From: Deroplatys truncata
Taxonomy: Eukaryota > Arthropoda > Insecta > Mantodea > Mantidae
DNA length: 64,000 bases
Direction of reading: 5' to 3'
NCBI GenBank assembly: GCA_030765065.1
Contig: CM060990.1
Location: 211,769,290 to 211,833,289, forward strand
Under the pieces are notes generated by a model that saw only the letters and a list, made by a program, of their open reading frames with translations, searched no databases and was not told the origin of the DNA. The position numbers were made by a program, and so were the translations under genes. Positions 1 to 11,470 of this stretch are shown in pieces (position 1 is the stretch's first letter; every line of letters begins with the position of its first letter).

Positions 1-472
1 TCTCTATCCACTCAAGAAAACTACCATCCAACGTTCAAAAATTGCTGATCAGTTCTCGACAGGCTTTTGCAAATCTTGTTGCTAGCAAAACTTACCTTTC
101 CCATCACCTCCAACATACCCTACTCCCACACCCTTTTCTTTCCACCAATCATAATCCCTCTTATTCTTACCAATCAACAACTTTCATTTGTTCCTTTCCA
201 CCAATAACATCACTTCTTATTCCCACCAATCACAACTTCACACGTCACTTTCTGTTATACTTTTTATCCCTCGCTCCCCATCTTTTCCCTGTTTCAGTCC
301 CGACCTCCGCACAGACAACACCTCGCCACCCCGCTCCTCTCCATCACGTGACCTCCATATTCTTTCATCTTCCTTCCTTCATCTTCCACCCAAATTAACG
401 AACCAATCAAAACACTCCACGTCACTTCCTGTTTCTCCTTCACCTTTCCCTAATCCTCAATTCTTTTAACTC
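1..472. other. Pyrimidine-rich gene-free stretch with CCAAT motifs
   Basis: No convincing coding region. The plus strand is strongly C/T-rich and contains at least five CCAAT motifs (near 147, 171, 202, 224 and 402), several as CCAATCA, plus a CACGTGAC motif near 344 and two copies of a CACGTCACTT(T/C)CTGTT string (about 240 and 418). The open frames across it are low-complexity (Ser, Pro, His, Leu) and are by-products of composition. It could be promoter-proximal DNA of a gene outside the window, or part of a repeat; the sequence alone does not decide. Confidence 0.4.
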
Positions 473-621
473 GTCCCGGATGAACCAATTGCAATAACGA
501 TAATCCTCCCGCTCAGGGCGCTTTTCAAACTTCTCGCCGCCGCCGTCGCACGCAGCGACACTAGCGACACTAGCGCCCCTAGCGGCAGGATTATCGTTAA
601 GCCAATTGGCTCATCCGGGAC
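473..621. repeat. GC-rich 149-bp inverted-repeat element (MITE-like)
   Basis: The first 41 bases (473-513) and the last 41 bases (581-621) are near-perfect inverted copies: both begin GTCCCGGATGA on their own strand and continue through CCAATTG and AACGATAATCCT. The core is GC- and CpG-rich with short GACACTAGC tandem copies. No clear target-site duplication is visible. It abuts the left arm of the large inverted repeat starting near 632. Most likely a small non-autonomous DNA transposon; a hairpin regulatory element is the alternative. Confidence 0.6.
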
Positions 622-1359
622 TTATACTACTGGCTGCATTACCTGGCTTATACACGGCACTAATCTTAACTTATTGTGCGCTAAGGACTATTAATAGTTG
701 TTTGTACACTTATTCTCTCCAAACACACAACCACTCAACAACAAACAGTAAGTAACAAAATAAAGGGACGCAAATAAACGCTATTAAGCAGTAGTAAATT
801 ACGTGCTGTAATGTAGTATAAAATAGCAACACGTTACCCCTCTAGTTCAGTTTATAGGCGAAAGAAATTGAGGGTGGTAGCCCTCCCCACAGAGGTGGGG
901 ACGTTGCTATGGAAACATGCCCCTGCAAAAAATGCCAGAAGTCTAATGTTTAAATTCTACGTAGCATAGTGTCTTAGAGAAATAGATTTTGAGAGACGTT
1001 TGAATTTTGTCTTTGAAGTTATCGTGAAAATAAAATTATAATCCCAGCATCTGGTGTATAAGCTTTTAATGGAAGATGAATAAAGATTTCATAGCAATGG
1101 AGTAATTAATCGCCATAACATACATAACTGTGCTGCAGAAAATCCCTATTGTGTGCGAGGAATCAAATATAATGAGCAAGTGTGGGGTACCAATGATGGT
1201 GTGAAATTTTAGATGACCACTTCTTAGATCCTTACTCTTACCAATGTACTTCAAGAGCCACCTAACATTTCCAGTTTCTTCAGAATGCTCTGGTTGACTT
1301 CCTTTCGGAACTACCTCTTCAAAATAAACTTCAAGTAGCTTTTTAGGAGGTTAGTGCTG

Positions 1360-1690
1360 AAACACAAATCGCAGCTGTTATTTCTGAGTACCCGGACAAG
1401 GAATTCTAACAAATATTGATTGAAATCAATGACGTATAATATTGCAGCAGATTCTCCAGGTATTACACCATCAGACTTCTTTTCATGGAGACACATAAAA
1501 TCAGAGATCTATTGTGCAGAGACAGAAAAAGTAACATATTTGCAAAACAAGATTGTTGAGGGATGCATACTCCACAGGTACTGAGTAATGTCACAGAACG
1601 ACACACACACAAACAAATACGCTTTAAAGATGCATTATAGCACAGCGGAGACATTTGAACGTTTGTGTTAAAATTTCCTCTTACTGTATG
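1360..1690 (+). pseudogene. Mariner-like transposase C-terminal fragment
   Basis: Around 1,456-1,560 the plus strand reads through PGITPSDFFSW and on into a KSEIY-like segment. This resembles the third catalytic block of Tc1/mariner transposases (x-P-S-D-F-F-x-W-G-x-x-K). The rest of the transposase is missing and stops interrupt both sides, so this is a relic. Related copies sit in the right arm of the inverted repeat at 14,888-15,240 (same orientation) and 15,300-15,480 (opposite orientation). The family cannot be named from so short a piece. Confidence 0.55.
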
Positions 1691-2036
1691 TAAGAGAAAA
1701 CGGTTTTACGCTGCAAGTGTACACACCATGTTTAGAATTTTTGTTCTCTAAATTATATTGAATACATGCGAATACATATGTGATGCTTAATATATGCATC
1801 ATTGAAGTCGGGATGAAGAATGCAACACATTTGCGTAATAAAATTTGAGGTGTTCAATTGATAATACAATTTCCGTTTCTACGAATTTTGGGAGCATCCT
1901 GTAAACTTCTAACAACTCCATGTTGTGCCTTTGGTGAGCAGTAGAACGCAAATAAAATAATTAAAAACATTTTTAAATATGCCACTTTCTGCTAGTTCTT
2001 GGAATTGTCAAAATTGAAATTGAGTGTTTTCTTTGT

Positions 2037-2311
2037 GGACGCTCTTTAACTGCTGTGGTCCATGCCGTTCTATTTTATATCGGGCGTGAAAGACCTATAA
2101 TTTTCCTCGGGGGCCTCTTTATCAGACTTGATTCTGTTTTACGTGCCGTAAATCTATGACACGGGACCACCCGCCTTACTTCGCTTCCAAAGGAACCATG
2201 ATAAGAATTCCTACGCCCGAAAAAAATCCAACACCCTCCACTGGGTTTGAACTTGCGACCTGGGGAATAGAGGCTAGCATGGTTACCACTACACCACGGA
2301 TGACGATGATT
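2037..2311 (-). repeat. tRNA-derived SINE, left-arm copy 1
   Basis: On the minus strand it opens with a tRNA-like head: GTGGTGTAGTGGTTACC resembles an RNA polymerase III A box, and a GGTTCAAACCC-type B box (here GTTCAAACCC) follows about 30 bases later. A conserved body of about 200 bases ends near GCAGTTAAAGAGCGTCC. The same element is at 2,335-2,613 and at 14,191-14,475. The copy is diverged. Its presence in both arms at the matching position means it was inserted before the arms were duplicated. Confidence 0.7.
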
Positions 2312-2334
2312 AAAAAAAATTAATTGAATTTTAT

Positions 2335-2613
2335 TTACGGATGCTTTTTAACTGCTGTGGTTCTTAGCGCCCTATTCTATATTGGGCGTGAAAGACCAGT
2401 AAGTGTGCTCAGAGGATTCTTTATGAAGGTTGACGTTCTTTTTCGTGCCGTAAATCTACGACACGGGACCACCGGCTTTATTTCCTTCCAAAGGAAGCCA
2501 TGCAAAGGATTTAAACGCCCGAAAAAATCCATCGCCCCCAGTCGTGTTTGAACACCCGGCCTCGGGAACTAAAAGCTAGCATGGTAACCAATACACCACG
2601 GAGGACGACGATG
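2335..2613 (-). repeat. tRNA-derived SINE, left-arm copy 2
   Basis: Second copy of the SINE described at 2,037-2,311, in the same orientation and only about 25 bases from it. The head on the minus strand is CCGTGGTGTATTGGTTACC and a B-box-like GTTCAAACAC follows. The right arm has only one SINE at the equivalent place, so one copy was either gained in the left arm or lost from the right, for example by recombination between the tandem pair. Confidence 0.7.
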
Positions 2614-2664
2614 AGATTGTCTCACTACTAATGAGAAACATTGGTATATATCTTCTCACACACA

Positions 2665-3676
2665 CGAGGCTGAGCCAATAAATAAGTCGCAACGTCAGTT
2701 TACCGTAGAATATATATAACCTCCACGTATGTATTTTTCCAGCAGATAGCAGCATATGTATGTCTGCCGTAGCGGGTGCACGACATCACGTAGACACCTG
2801 GTGAGTCAGTGGCAGCCACAACATGGCGGGTGTATGGCAGGAGTGTACACGAGAAGCACAGCGTGCAGTTGTGCGTTTTTGTGGGCAAAACAGGGTCCAT
2901 AGAAGAAGTGCATCAAGAAATGCGTGCGGTGTGTGATGAGAAATATTTTTCAGGAAAGCTGTTTTCAGTTGGATTCAGAAGTTTAAAACAGGAAGGCGAA
3001 GCATCATAGATCAGAAACATCCTGTGGTCCTGCGGAGGTGTCACCACTGTGACGCCTTGCGTGTCCCAAAACAGGGCGAGCAAACCCTTACGGGCTGATG
3101 GGATCGTTGAACGACATTTTGGGGGTGGATGCGGTTTTATTCTACCGTGCACCAGCTTGACGAAACCTCAATTGCTCACGGATGATGTAAGCAGATTCAT
3201 ACGAGCAACCTACAGCACGCGCTTCTCCACCGATCATCACGCGCCTGTCATTAAGAATGATTTTTTTCACACGTTGCACTGTGGTTTAGCTTGATATCCC
3301 CACAGGAGTACCAGGATGCTTCTGATCTCTGAAGCTTCGTCTTCCCGTGTTAAGCTTCTGAATCCAACTGAAAACAGCTTCTCTGATAAATAGTACTCAT
3401 CACACACCGGACGCATTTCGCGATGCACTTCTTCTATGGACCCTGTTTTTGTCCACAAAAACGCACAACTGCACGCAGTTCTTCTCGTGTACACTCCTAC
3501 AATAAACCCACCATCTTCTTCTTGCTGCCACTGACTGATCAGCTGCCTACGTGACGTCATGCACCAGCTACGACGAGCATACGTGTGGTGCTATCTGCTA
3601 GCAAAATATACACGCGAAATTTAAATATATTCTAGGGTAAACTGACGTTTGCGGCTTATTTATCGACTCACCCTCG
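2665..3676. mobile_element. Palindromic mariner derivative with mirrored transposase N-terminus
   Basis: The two ends are inverted copies over roughly 350-400 bases: 2,665-3,060 on the plus strand matches 3,676-3,280 on the minus strand. Both copies start CGAGG(C/G)TGAG and contain ACGTCAGTTTAC. Each half encodes the same helix-turn-helix N-terminus of a mariner-type transposase: residues around GSIEEVHQEM at 2,890 on plus, and GSIEEVHREM near 3,440 on minus. The catalytic domain is absent. The central 3,060-3,280 is not repeated. The element probably arose when half of a transposon was copied in inverted orientation. The equivalent in the right arm (13,985-14,160) has lost most of it. Confidence 0.65.
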
Positions 3677-4009
3677 CAGATACCTATATCCACGCCGTAC
3701 AATATTCAAGAACTATGGAGTGTCACGTATAGCAACATATTAAGCTAAGAAGATGTTCTTATGCACAATATTTCACATACGTATAGGTCTTGACCTTTTC
3801 AATGTACACATTTCTATGGAACCTTTCACTCTAAAAAGGTTATGGTAATTGTAAAGGAATACCCTTGAGTTGCTAATTCAAGTGTACTAAAGTAAAAGAA
3901 AATGGTTTACTCTATACACATTTGGATATTCAAAACCACCTACAGGCGTAGGTTATGTAACCAAATATACCCCATTCAAATAAGTGCTGAGAAAAAATGA
4001 ATATTATGG

Positions 4010-5460
4010 TGTCCAAGCCAATTTTTGTCTAATTCACGTATTTGGAGAACATGTTCACTAGCTGTAATATCCGGAAAATGCCCTTAGAATAAAAGCTAAA
4101 CCAATATAAAACATTCATGAAATTGCAAATTCAAAGAACAGGTATTAAACATCTTAACGGAATCATACTATACAAAGCATAAACATCATTTAGCTTAACC
4201 AAGTTCAGCAAATCTTTCTCCGGTCATCCACTTCCAAGAAACATTTGGTCATGCTCAGTGAGCTATTCCGGGACTTCAAACGCTATTGGGCTCGAATATT
4301 GCAGAAATACATTTGTAGCAGAGATGGAAGGGCTCGTACGTGAGTCTCGGATCTTCGAATTTCCCTTGAAGTTTTCTGCCGGGCTGCTTATCGTAGAGCC
4401 GAGGAAAAGTTGCTGGCTAGAGAACTTGGTACTTCTCAGGATTATGGAGGTGAAGCAAATAACAAACTGACGTTTCCTTAAACAGTTTAATTCATTCAAA
4501 TATAATGCTCAGTGAAGCGGCTAGAAACTTTCCCCTGCTTAACACTAAAGTGGTACAAAAGCTGTGCAGTTAAAGTTCCCGCTAATTTGAATTATTTATG
4601 TGGGCGTATCTAGCGTGTCACACGATATTTTCCACCCACCTACACTAACGGAGTCTTCCGCCTGACTTCACACGTATTGCATCCCTGACAATCACCATGA
4701 CTACTATGCAGAGAGTGCGAGTGAGAGCAAAATCGCAATGAGGAACTTGGGACCTCTTTCCCCTTTTATATTTCCTACAATGACGCTAGAATGTCCCCTT
4801 ACACATTTCATGAAGCACTCTAGCCAAAATTTATGGCTATAGGTATCCTTCAATAATTAAAGAGGAAACTTCATTCTTTCATATATATGAAAAAACAGTA
4901 CTATTGTTTCTGTATTAACTGTTTATGAATAATGATGATCACTTTTGAGGTAAAATTTAGAAAGGAATATCCGTTATGTAGATCTAGCAGATTTACTTAG
5001 CTGGTTATGTCTAAGGTTCGCATTTGCGCCATCACGGGTACAAACCGGAGTAGTTTTTCTGGCTTTTACTGGTCCCTAGTGGAATACTGAAATGGATTCT
5101 TAGGCGCGAGGACCTTTACCTGCTTGACTCCCTCTCAGCTCACTTCCCTCTCCATCCATCAGTGTTGCTGATGCAGGCGCAGTGGACGATAATGTGTGGC
5201 GTATGCGTAAGATGTACTATTTGGAGAGAATTGTTTCTATCTGGCAACGAAACTTTCTGTTTGAATCCATTCGTGACGATAGGAGGACATCCAAGTGTGC
5301 TGGGACGGGGTACACAATCTGGGGACTTTGGGACCCCGCTACCTTGTACCTGCAACGAGCAGGTCTGATCTACCTTCATGATCCCTCAACTCATTCCTTC
5401 ATCTCGGAAGATAGGTAGGAGAAATAGGCTATTGCAATATTGAAGTTCTCCTTCAGCAAC
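4010..5460. repeat. High-identity core of the large inverted repeat
   Basis: This segment is about 99% identical to the reverse complement of 10,860-11,470 joined to 11,935-12,020 and 13,289-13,985. Conceptual translations of 5,140-5,379 and 10,873-11,112 differ at one residue in 79. The surrounding arm sequence is much more diverged. I recognise no gene in it, and its reading frames are short. A third, more diverged partial copy of 4,030-4,258 is at 14,645-14,882. Recent gene conversion between the arms, or a younger repeat inserted in both, would explain the contrast. Confidence 0.7.
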
Positions 5461-6209
5461 ACCTACTTATGGGTTCCGACGACCTCTTGTCGAGCTGGAT
5501 GAGAATATAAAGAAAATTGTTCTTCCTTTTTCCACGATATCTTTGAGTATAACATTTTGAAAACCGCTAGAATTGTAGGTCCGATTTTAGGGAAGGAGAT
5601 TTCATGTTCAACATTCTCTTTCATATAACAAAATTTAAAATACAATAGACAGCTTCGAAAAGAAAAAGACCTTACTGGTTAAATACGGTAAGTGAATTCC
5701 AGTTTTGATTTGGCATAATCTTGACATTTGAAACCACAGTACACTGCGCTTTATCATTAACGTATAAGGCTGACAATCTTATTTTACAAATCTTAGTTTA
5801 CCGGAATGTTGCCCTTTTGCACCCTTTAACAAAACAACCAAATATAAAATACAAAGAAAGTGTTACCTTTTCTCTGTAACTACATTCAAACATGAGAGGT
5901 TTTACCTGAGCCACAAATTCTAGTATCGTGCACGTTAAACTTAGAACTCTGATATACATTACCACCACAGGCACCAATTGCCATAATGAGTGGCATTTCT
6001 AATTGTCTCTTGTGGTCAATAAACAATGTCAAAGAATGCAAAATAGAATCTACACATCACATGAGCTGAACTGGTCTCATTCACGGAATATTGCAGATCA
6101 GAAAATTGGTCCGGTTCCCGAGCAGAACACCAGATGGTTCCTTTTCTGTTATTATAATCGCCATTCTCAGCCAGTCCAAGTACAGGGGATGTGTTGCGAT
6201 CGCCTGATA

Positions 6210-7484
6210 CGAGGGCAGTCCCAGGAGTACCCGAAATGACGTATATATAGCGGTTGTTGTTTCAAACAAATGAGTATGGTAGAAATCACCACACTTATAA
6301 AGCTTAAGTTTGAAGTTTGACGATGCTACGTTGTTTAATAATTGTTTGGTGAACTCTCTCAGCGAATTTGTAAATATGGATAAAACTGGCCATCGTTATG
6401 TGATAAAATACTTTCATTTGAAAGGTCTTAGTTCAACTAATGCTAAAGCGGAGCTAGATTCTACTCTGGGAGTGTCTGCTGCATCGTTTACAACAGTAAA
6501 ATATCGGGTGGTAGAGTACGTCGAGGCCGTACGAGCTGCCAAGACGAACATAGCAGTGGTTGACCAAATGAGGTGACCACACCGGAAATTGTGAAGAAAA
6601 TTCACAAAATGGTATTGTATGTCCGTCGACTGAAGGTGCGCGAGCTAGCAGACATACTAGGCATTTCAAAAAGTGCTGTACATCGCACACTAACTGAAAA
6701 CTTAGACATTAGAAAGCTGTGCGCAAGATGGGTGTTGCGTTTACTCAAAATGGAACAAAAGCAGCGTCGTGAGGATTTTTCAATCGAGTGTTTGGCGACG
6801 TTTTGCCGCAATAAAGCCCAGCTTTTGTGTTGATTTATAACCATGGATGAAACATGGGTCCATCACTTCACAGCTTAAACGAAGGAGCAGTCAAAACGGT
6901 AGATTGAAAGGGGAGAATCGGCTCCAAGGAAGGCGAAAAAAGCTCCATCTGCAGGCAAGGTCATGGCGTTAGTTTTTTGGAATGCGCGTGGGATAATTTT
7001 CATTGATTATCTTCAAAAAGGAAAATCAATCAATGGCGAGTATTATGCAAACTTATTGTAGGGTTTGAATGATGAAATCAAGCAAAAACGGCCGCATTTA
7101 GCGAAAAAGGAGGTTCTGTTTTATCAATACAATATAGCAGTTTACACATCCATTATTGCCATATTCAGACTCAATGAGTTAAAGTTCAAATTGCTTCCTC
7201 ATGCACCCTGTTCACCACACTTAGCCTCCTCTGATTATTTTCGGTTTCCAAAGTTGAAGAAATGGCTTGGTGTAAAATATTTGCCAACAATGAAGTGGTG
7301 GAGTTCTGTTGATGGCTATTTTTTAGAACTCGACTGTTCTCACTATAAACAGGATATCGAAGCTATTGAACATCGCTGGGAAAGGTGTATCGAGTTGAAA
7401 GGAGACTATGTAGAGAAATAAAGAGGTTTTTACCCAACATTTTAGTTTTCTTTGTTAGGTCGGATACTCTTGGGACAGCTCTCG
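6210..7484 (+). mobile_element. Mariner (DD34D-type), defective copy with TA target duplication
   Basis: The element is bounded by inverted termini: CGAGGGCAGTCCCAGGAGTA on the left and, reading inward from the right on the other strand, CGAGAGCTGTCCCAAGAGTA. TA dinucleotides flank it at 6,208-6,209 and 7,485-7,486, the expected Tc1/mariner target-site duplication. The length of 1,275 bp is normal for mariner. It lies in the spacer between the two arms of the large inverted repeat. The encoded transposase is broken (6,376-7,421). Confidence 0.85.
6376..7421 (+). pseudogene. Mariner transposase pseudogene
   Basis: Transposases of this family cut and paste the element using a DDD triad, with an N-terminal helix-turn-helix DNA-binding domain. 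The reading starts with MDKTGHRYVIKYF at 6,376. It shifts frame near 6,570, where a second helix-turn-helix segment (LADILGISKSAVHRTL) follows. It resumes with MDETWVHHF near 6,843, the block carrying the first catalytic Asp. The block that should hold the second Asp reads FYQYNIAVYTS near 7,120, so the expected Asp is replaced by Tyr. The third block reads APCSPHLASSDYF, where the expected Asp is His. The end is LKGDYVEK. At least three stops or frameshifts interrupt it. It is inactive. Confidence 0.85.
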
Positions 7485-7679
7485 TATAACGTAGCAGTTG
7501 GCAACTTCACCACCTTAACTGATAAGGACCTTAACAAAGAGTACCGTCAAGTTAACGGAAATGTTCCGGTGCTTTTGATTTCCTATAATACTTTTTATTT
7601 AATGTTGGCAGAAACTCCTTACCATATGTGTTCTATACCTCTCCTGCTTGAGCCAATTTCTTATTGCTTTGAATTTAAG

Positions 7680-7686
<7 letters not shown>

Positions 7687-7728
<42 letters not shown>
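7687..7728. repeat. (CA)n microsatellite
   Basis: About 21 uninterrupted CA dinucleotides. A short open frame running through it into His-Thr repeats is a composition artefact. Confidence 0.95.
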
Positions 7729-7729
7729 A

Positions 7730-9395
7730 AAGCATTACCACAAATGAACCGACGAAAGCAGGAGATAGGAAATATGGATAACAATTTTGTGTTTATTAAG
7801 CTTGGAAAAATGCTTCATATATGAAAAATGTAACGTTATAGCTGAAATGGAAACACGGAAATTCGGCTTACCAGGCCGACTCTTTATCATTGAGCTACAG
7901 ACACCTATGAGCATTAATCGAAAAATGAATTAACATGAATTTGGGACACATGAATCTCATCCGATTCTTATTCTCCGAAGTTCACTTAAAGTGATCTCAA
8001 AGTGAATATTGTGTTAATTTTGAATAAGAACATTAGATGATTTTTGCCGAAATTTCCAGTATATGTTATACTGGTTCTTTATCTGTAAAAATAAATCACA
8101 TAAACCAATACATATCTAAACAATTCATATTAATTGGCGAGTGAAGTTAGAAGTTAATGTCAGCCGTAACCTAAGGACATCTTGAGTAGAAGTCAAAACA
8201 TTCCTAGAAGAGAATAAGTAAGTACGACACCGAATTCCCGCCCTGACTGTTTCTACAAGATTTCCTTGCACGCCTCCATTATACCATCACTTTCCCATGA
8301 CGGGTACCGAGAGAAAAAGAACAATGAGAAATTCTTTGCAGAAACAGGTTACGTTGAACGCTTTCCTTATTGGATAGAACAAGACTGGGTTCCTGAAGGC
8401 AATTAAGAAGTTGGTTGGAATTAAAAAAAAAAGGTTGCTTCGCAAAACAATGTATTCAGTATTTCTCCGCTACATTTCGGAGGTCATCCAGTCCAGTAGG
8501 TAATATCGACGTAGGCATTAGGCAAAGAAGATTAACATAAAGAATGTGAGCATTACATTCAATCAGTCTTTCTTCACATACAAGCAGCATTAAAATTTTT
8601 CGGCAGGTTAAGAATATGAATTATTCTATCATATGAGATATTCCTTGAAAGCATATATATCGACAAAGCAATTGAATATCGACAGGAATTTAAAAGAATC
8701 CCAGTGGTGTTGAGTAATTTGAACCATTAATAACGGATATCTCGGAAATCGCTTATGTAACAAAAACGTTATTTGAAATAAATTGTGTGCCTTAATGAGA
8801 TATACATGTTTTTATAGTACATTTTTGTCCACTGCTCAACTTTTGCCAGTTATACAAGATCATACAAACTTTCTTCCGAATGAGCAGGACTTCACAGACT
8901 ATTCCCCCAAAAATTCAAGATATACTCTATGTATTATTTGTCATGTCAATGTCTTTAAAATATGGTATTTTAATCAAAATCCTTAGACTCATTTGTAGAT
9001 AATACTTTTTTTTAAAGTGTTCCAAGTTGTTTTGCGGTGGGGGATTTTTCTTAAAGATCCTCGTGTCGCATCTTTGGAAGATACTGAACCTAAATACCAA
9101 GCTTGGCATGTATCCTGGGTTTCATTTTTGAGTAATTCTGTTCATAGAGACACACACACAGCATTTTTGTAAAAATGCTTTGTTTTTGGATAAGGGGTTT
9201 GCAAAACATGTGTTTCCGGTGAAATTTCGATATATGGAATTTTTGAGTGGAATGCAGAACCGTCTCTACCTACTAGGTACTTGGTAGAAAAAGTAAAAAA
9301 AGAAAAATGGAGAAGTTTGTGTACAACGAACCACTTGTTAAGCCTCCCAAGGTTAATTTATATTAACACCTCGAAAAACACTTTATTGTGCTTTT
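7730..9395. other. AT-rich DNA, no gene recognised
   Basis: No reading frame here resembles a known protein. A weak tRNA-like string is present on the minus strand near 7,865-7,915 (TAGCTCAATGATAAAGAG resembles an A box) but no B box follows at the right distance. Around 8,990-9,300 a moderately GC-richer patch resembles the untranslated tail of a non-LTR retrotransposon in texture, but I cannot name it. Confidence 0.4.
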
Positions 9396-10215
9396 CAAAA
9401 CATCACATCTAAGTTATACAGAGGTGAAAAATATGGGATAAGGATGATTGAAGGGGTGGGGGAAAGTTGGGAAGAAATAAGAGAGTGAGCGACAAGGTGG
9501 TTCACACCAAAGAGATGGAGAACGAGAAAGCGCTAGAAAGCGGAAAGTGATGAAGATTGAGACGGAGGGAGAGAGTGAGAGACCAGAGAGAGGAACAGAA
9601 AGAGGTACTGAGATATCGTGAGAAAGCCAAACAAGATAGAAAATAGAAAGATCTCCGCATTTAAGGGAGAAGTGGAATAATGCTGGCATTATTCCCATTA
9701 CTCCCCACATTTCCCCATATGGGGATAATTCTAATATAAGGCAAAATAAAATATACATTGAATTATATTTCGCATTATTCAGCTTTTCTTTAATGTTGCC
9801 AATTATAGAAGTTCATATGCGTAATTTTAGTACAGGCCATTTTATTTAAATAACTTCGATAGAATAAATATTTTAAAATATATCCAATAATCCTACGATA
9901 ATTTGTGCGCTAAGCAATGAAAAAGAGCAGAGTTTCTACCGCATAGCACACATAAGCAAACATAAGGAATATGTAAAACTTTGTGTTTTGTTTAGCCTTG
10001 TATTTACCCTTTAATTTCAATTATGTAACTTTCAGAATAAGCAGCTTTATGAACGGTTTTCAAAACATCACCTGACATATTCGCACAGTAATGAGAGCCA
10101 ACAGATAAGAGCGATTGAGGGGAAGTGTGAGAGGATAGGAAGAAGAAGAAGGAAATGTTGAGATAGAGGAGGGAAAGAGAGGAGATGTTAGTACCATCTT
10201 AACACCAACAAGGTA
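9396..10215. repeat. Two purine-rich blocks sharing a start
   Basis: Blocks at 9,396-9,770 and 10,055-10,215 both begin with TTTTCAAAACATCAC and then run into strongly G/A-rich plus-strand sequence (GAGAGAGG-like). They are separated by ordinary AT-rich DNA. They may be two fragments of one repeat. The minus-strand open frames across them are Ser/Pro/Leu-rich and not credible proteins. Confidence 0.4.
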
Positions 10216-11470
10216 ACACCAAGGTAATAGATTCTTCGTATGTTTACACGTTGGGTGTTCTGTTAAAGGTAGCAAACGGGATACGTTCCGGTTTAATACG
10301 AATTCTAAAATAAGATTGTCAGCCTTATATTTGATGTTAATGGTAAAACTCAGTGCACTGCGATTTCAAGTGTCAATATTATGCCACATCAAAGCTGGAA
10401 TTCACTTACCCTGTTTAACTGGTAAGGTATTTTCCTTTCGAAGCTGTCAATTACATTTTAAATTTATTGTGTTGTAGTATTCATGTTCAACATTTATTTA
10501 AAGCGGGGAATTTTCTACATAACTTTGTTAGTAATTTCCATCTTAAAAGCCACTCTTTATTTAACATATACCATATTTTTATTTCATATTTGATTATAAT
10601 AATCTTCCTTATGTTATATGAAAGAGAATGTTGAACATGAAACCTCCTTCCCGAAAATCGGACCTACAATTCTCGCGGTTTTCAAAATGTTATACGCAAA
10701 GATATGGTGGAAAAATGAAGAACAATTTTCTTTATATTCTCATCCAGCTCGACAAGAGGTCGTCGGAATCTATAGGCATAGGTGTTGCTGATGGAGAACT
10801 TCAATACTGCAGCCAGTGCTTAGCCTATTTCTCCTACATAACTTCCGAGAAGAAGGAATGAGTTGAGGGATCATGAAGGTAGATCAGACCTGCTCGTTGC
10901 AGGTACAAGGTAGCGGGGTCCCAAAGTCCCCAGATTGTGTACCCCGTCCCAGCACACTTGGATGTCCTCCTATCGTCACGAATGGATTCAAACAGAAAGT
11001 TTCGTTGCCAGATAGAAACAATTCTCTCCAAATAGTACATCTTACGCATACGCCACACATTATCGTCCACTGCGCCTGCATCAGCAACCCTGATGGATGG
11101 AGAGGGAAGTGAGCTGAGAGGGAGTCAAGCAGGTAAAGGTCCTCGCGCCTAAGAATTCATTTCAGTATTCCACTAGGGACCAGTAAAAGCCAGAAAAACT
11201 ACTCCGGTTTGTACCCGTGATGGCGCAAATGCGAACCTTAGACATAACCAGCTAAGTAAATCTGCTAGCTCTACATAACGGATATTCCTTTCTAAATTTT
11301 ACCTTAAAAGTGATCATCATTGTTTATAAACAGTTAATACAGAAACAATAATACTGTTGTTTCATATATATATATATATATGTAAGAATGAAGTTTCCTC
11401 TTAAATTATTGAAGGATACCTATAGCCATAAATTTTGGCTAGAGTGCTTCATGAAATGTGTAAGGGGACA

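Larger units (their letters stand above)
632..5880. repeat. Left arm of a 15-kb inverted repeat
   Basis: This stretch recurs in inverted orientation at about 10,200-15,800. Matching landmarks include 640-950 against 15,800-15,460, the SINE at 2,037-2,311 against 14,191-14,475, 4,258-4,470 against 13,736-13,524, and 5,140-5,379 against 11,112-10,873. Similarity is uneven: by eye about 80-87% in the outer 2 kb, about 99% over roughly 4,010-5,450, then falling again toward 5,880. The arm contains older transposon relics that were present before the duplication, because the other arm carries them too. Inner and outer limits are approximate. Confidence 0.85.

Noticed and set aside
4258..4499. Overlapping frames on both strands repeated at 13,495-13,736
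   Set aside because: Same reason as above: DNA-level identity between arms preserves frames on both strands.
5140..5379. 79-residue frame nearly identical in both arms (other copy 10,873-11,112)
   Set aside because: Identity reflects the recently homogenised core, not coding constraint: the opposite strand is equally open and there is no domain, start context or larger gene.
7865..7915. tRNA-like string on the minus strand
   Set aside because: An A-box-like part is present, but no B box at the right distance and no cloverleaf.
9414..9758. 114-residue minus-strand frame
   Set aside because: Purine-rich DNA read as Ser/Pro/Leu on the other strand; no conserved motif.
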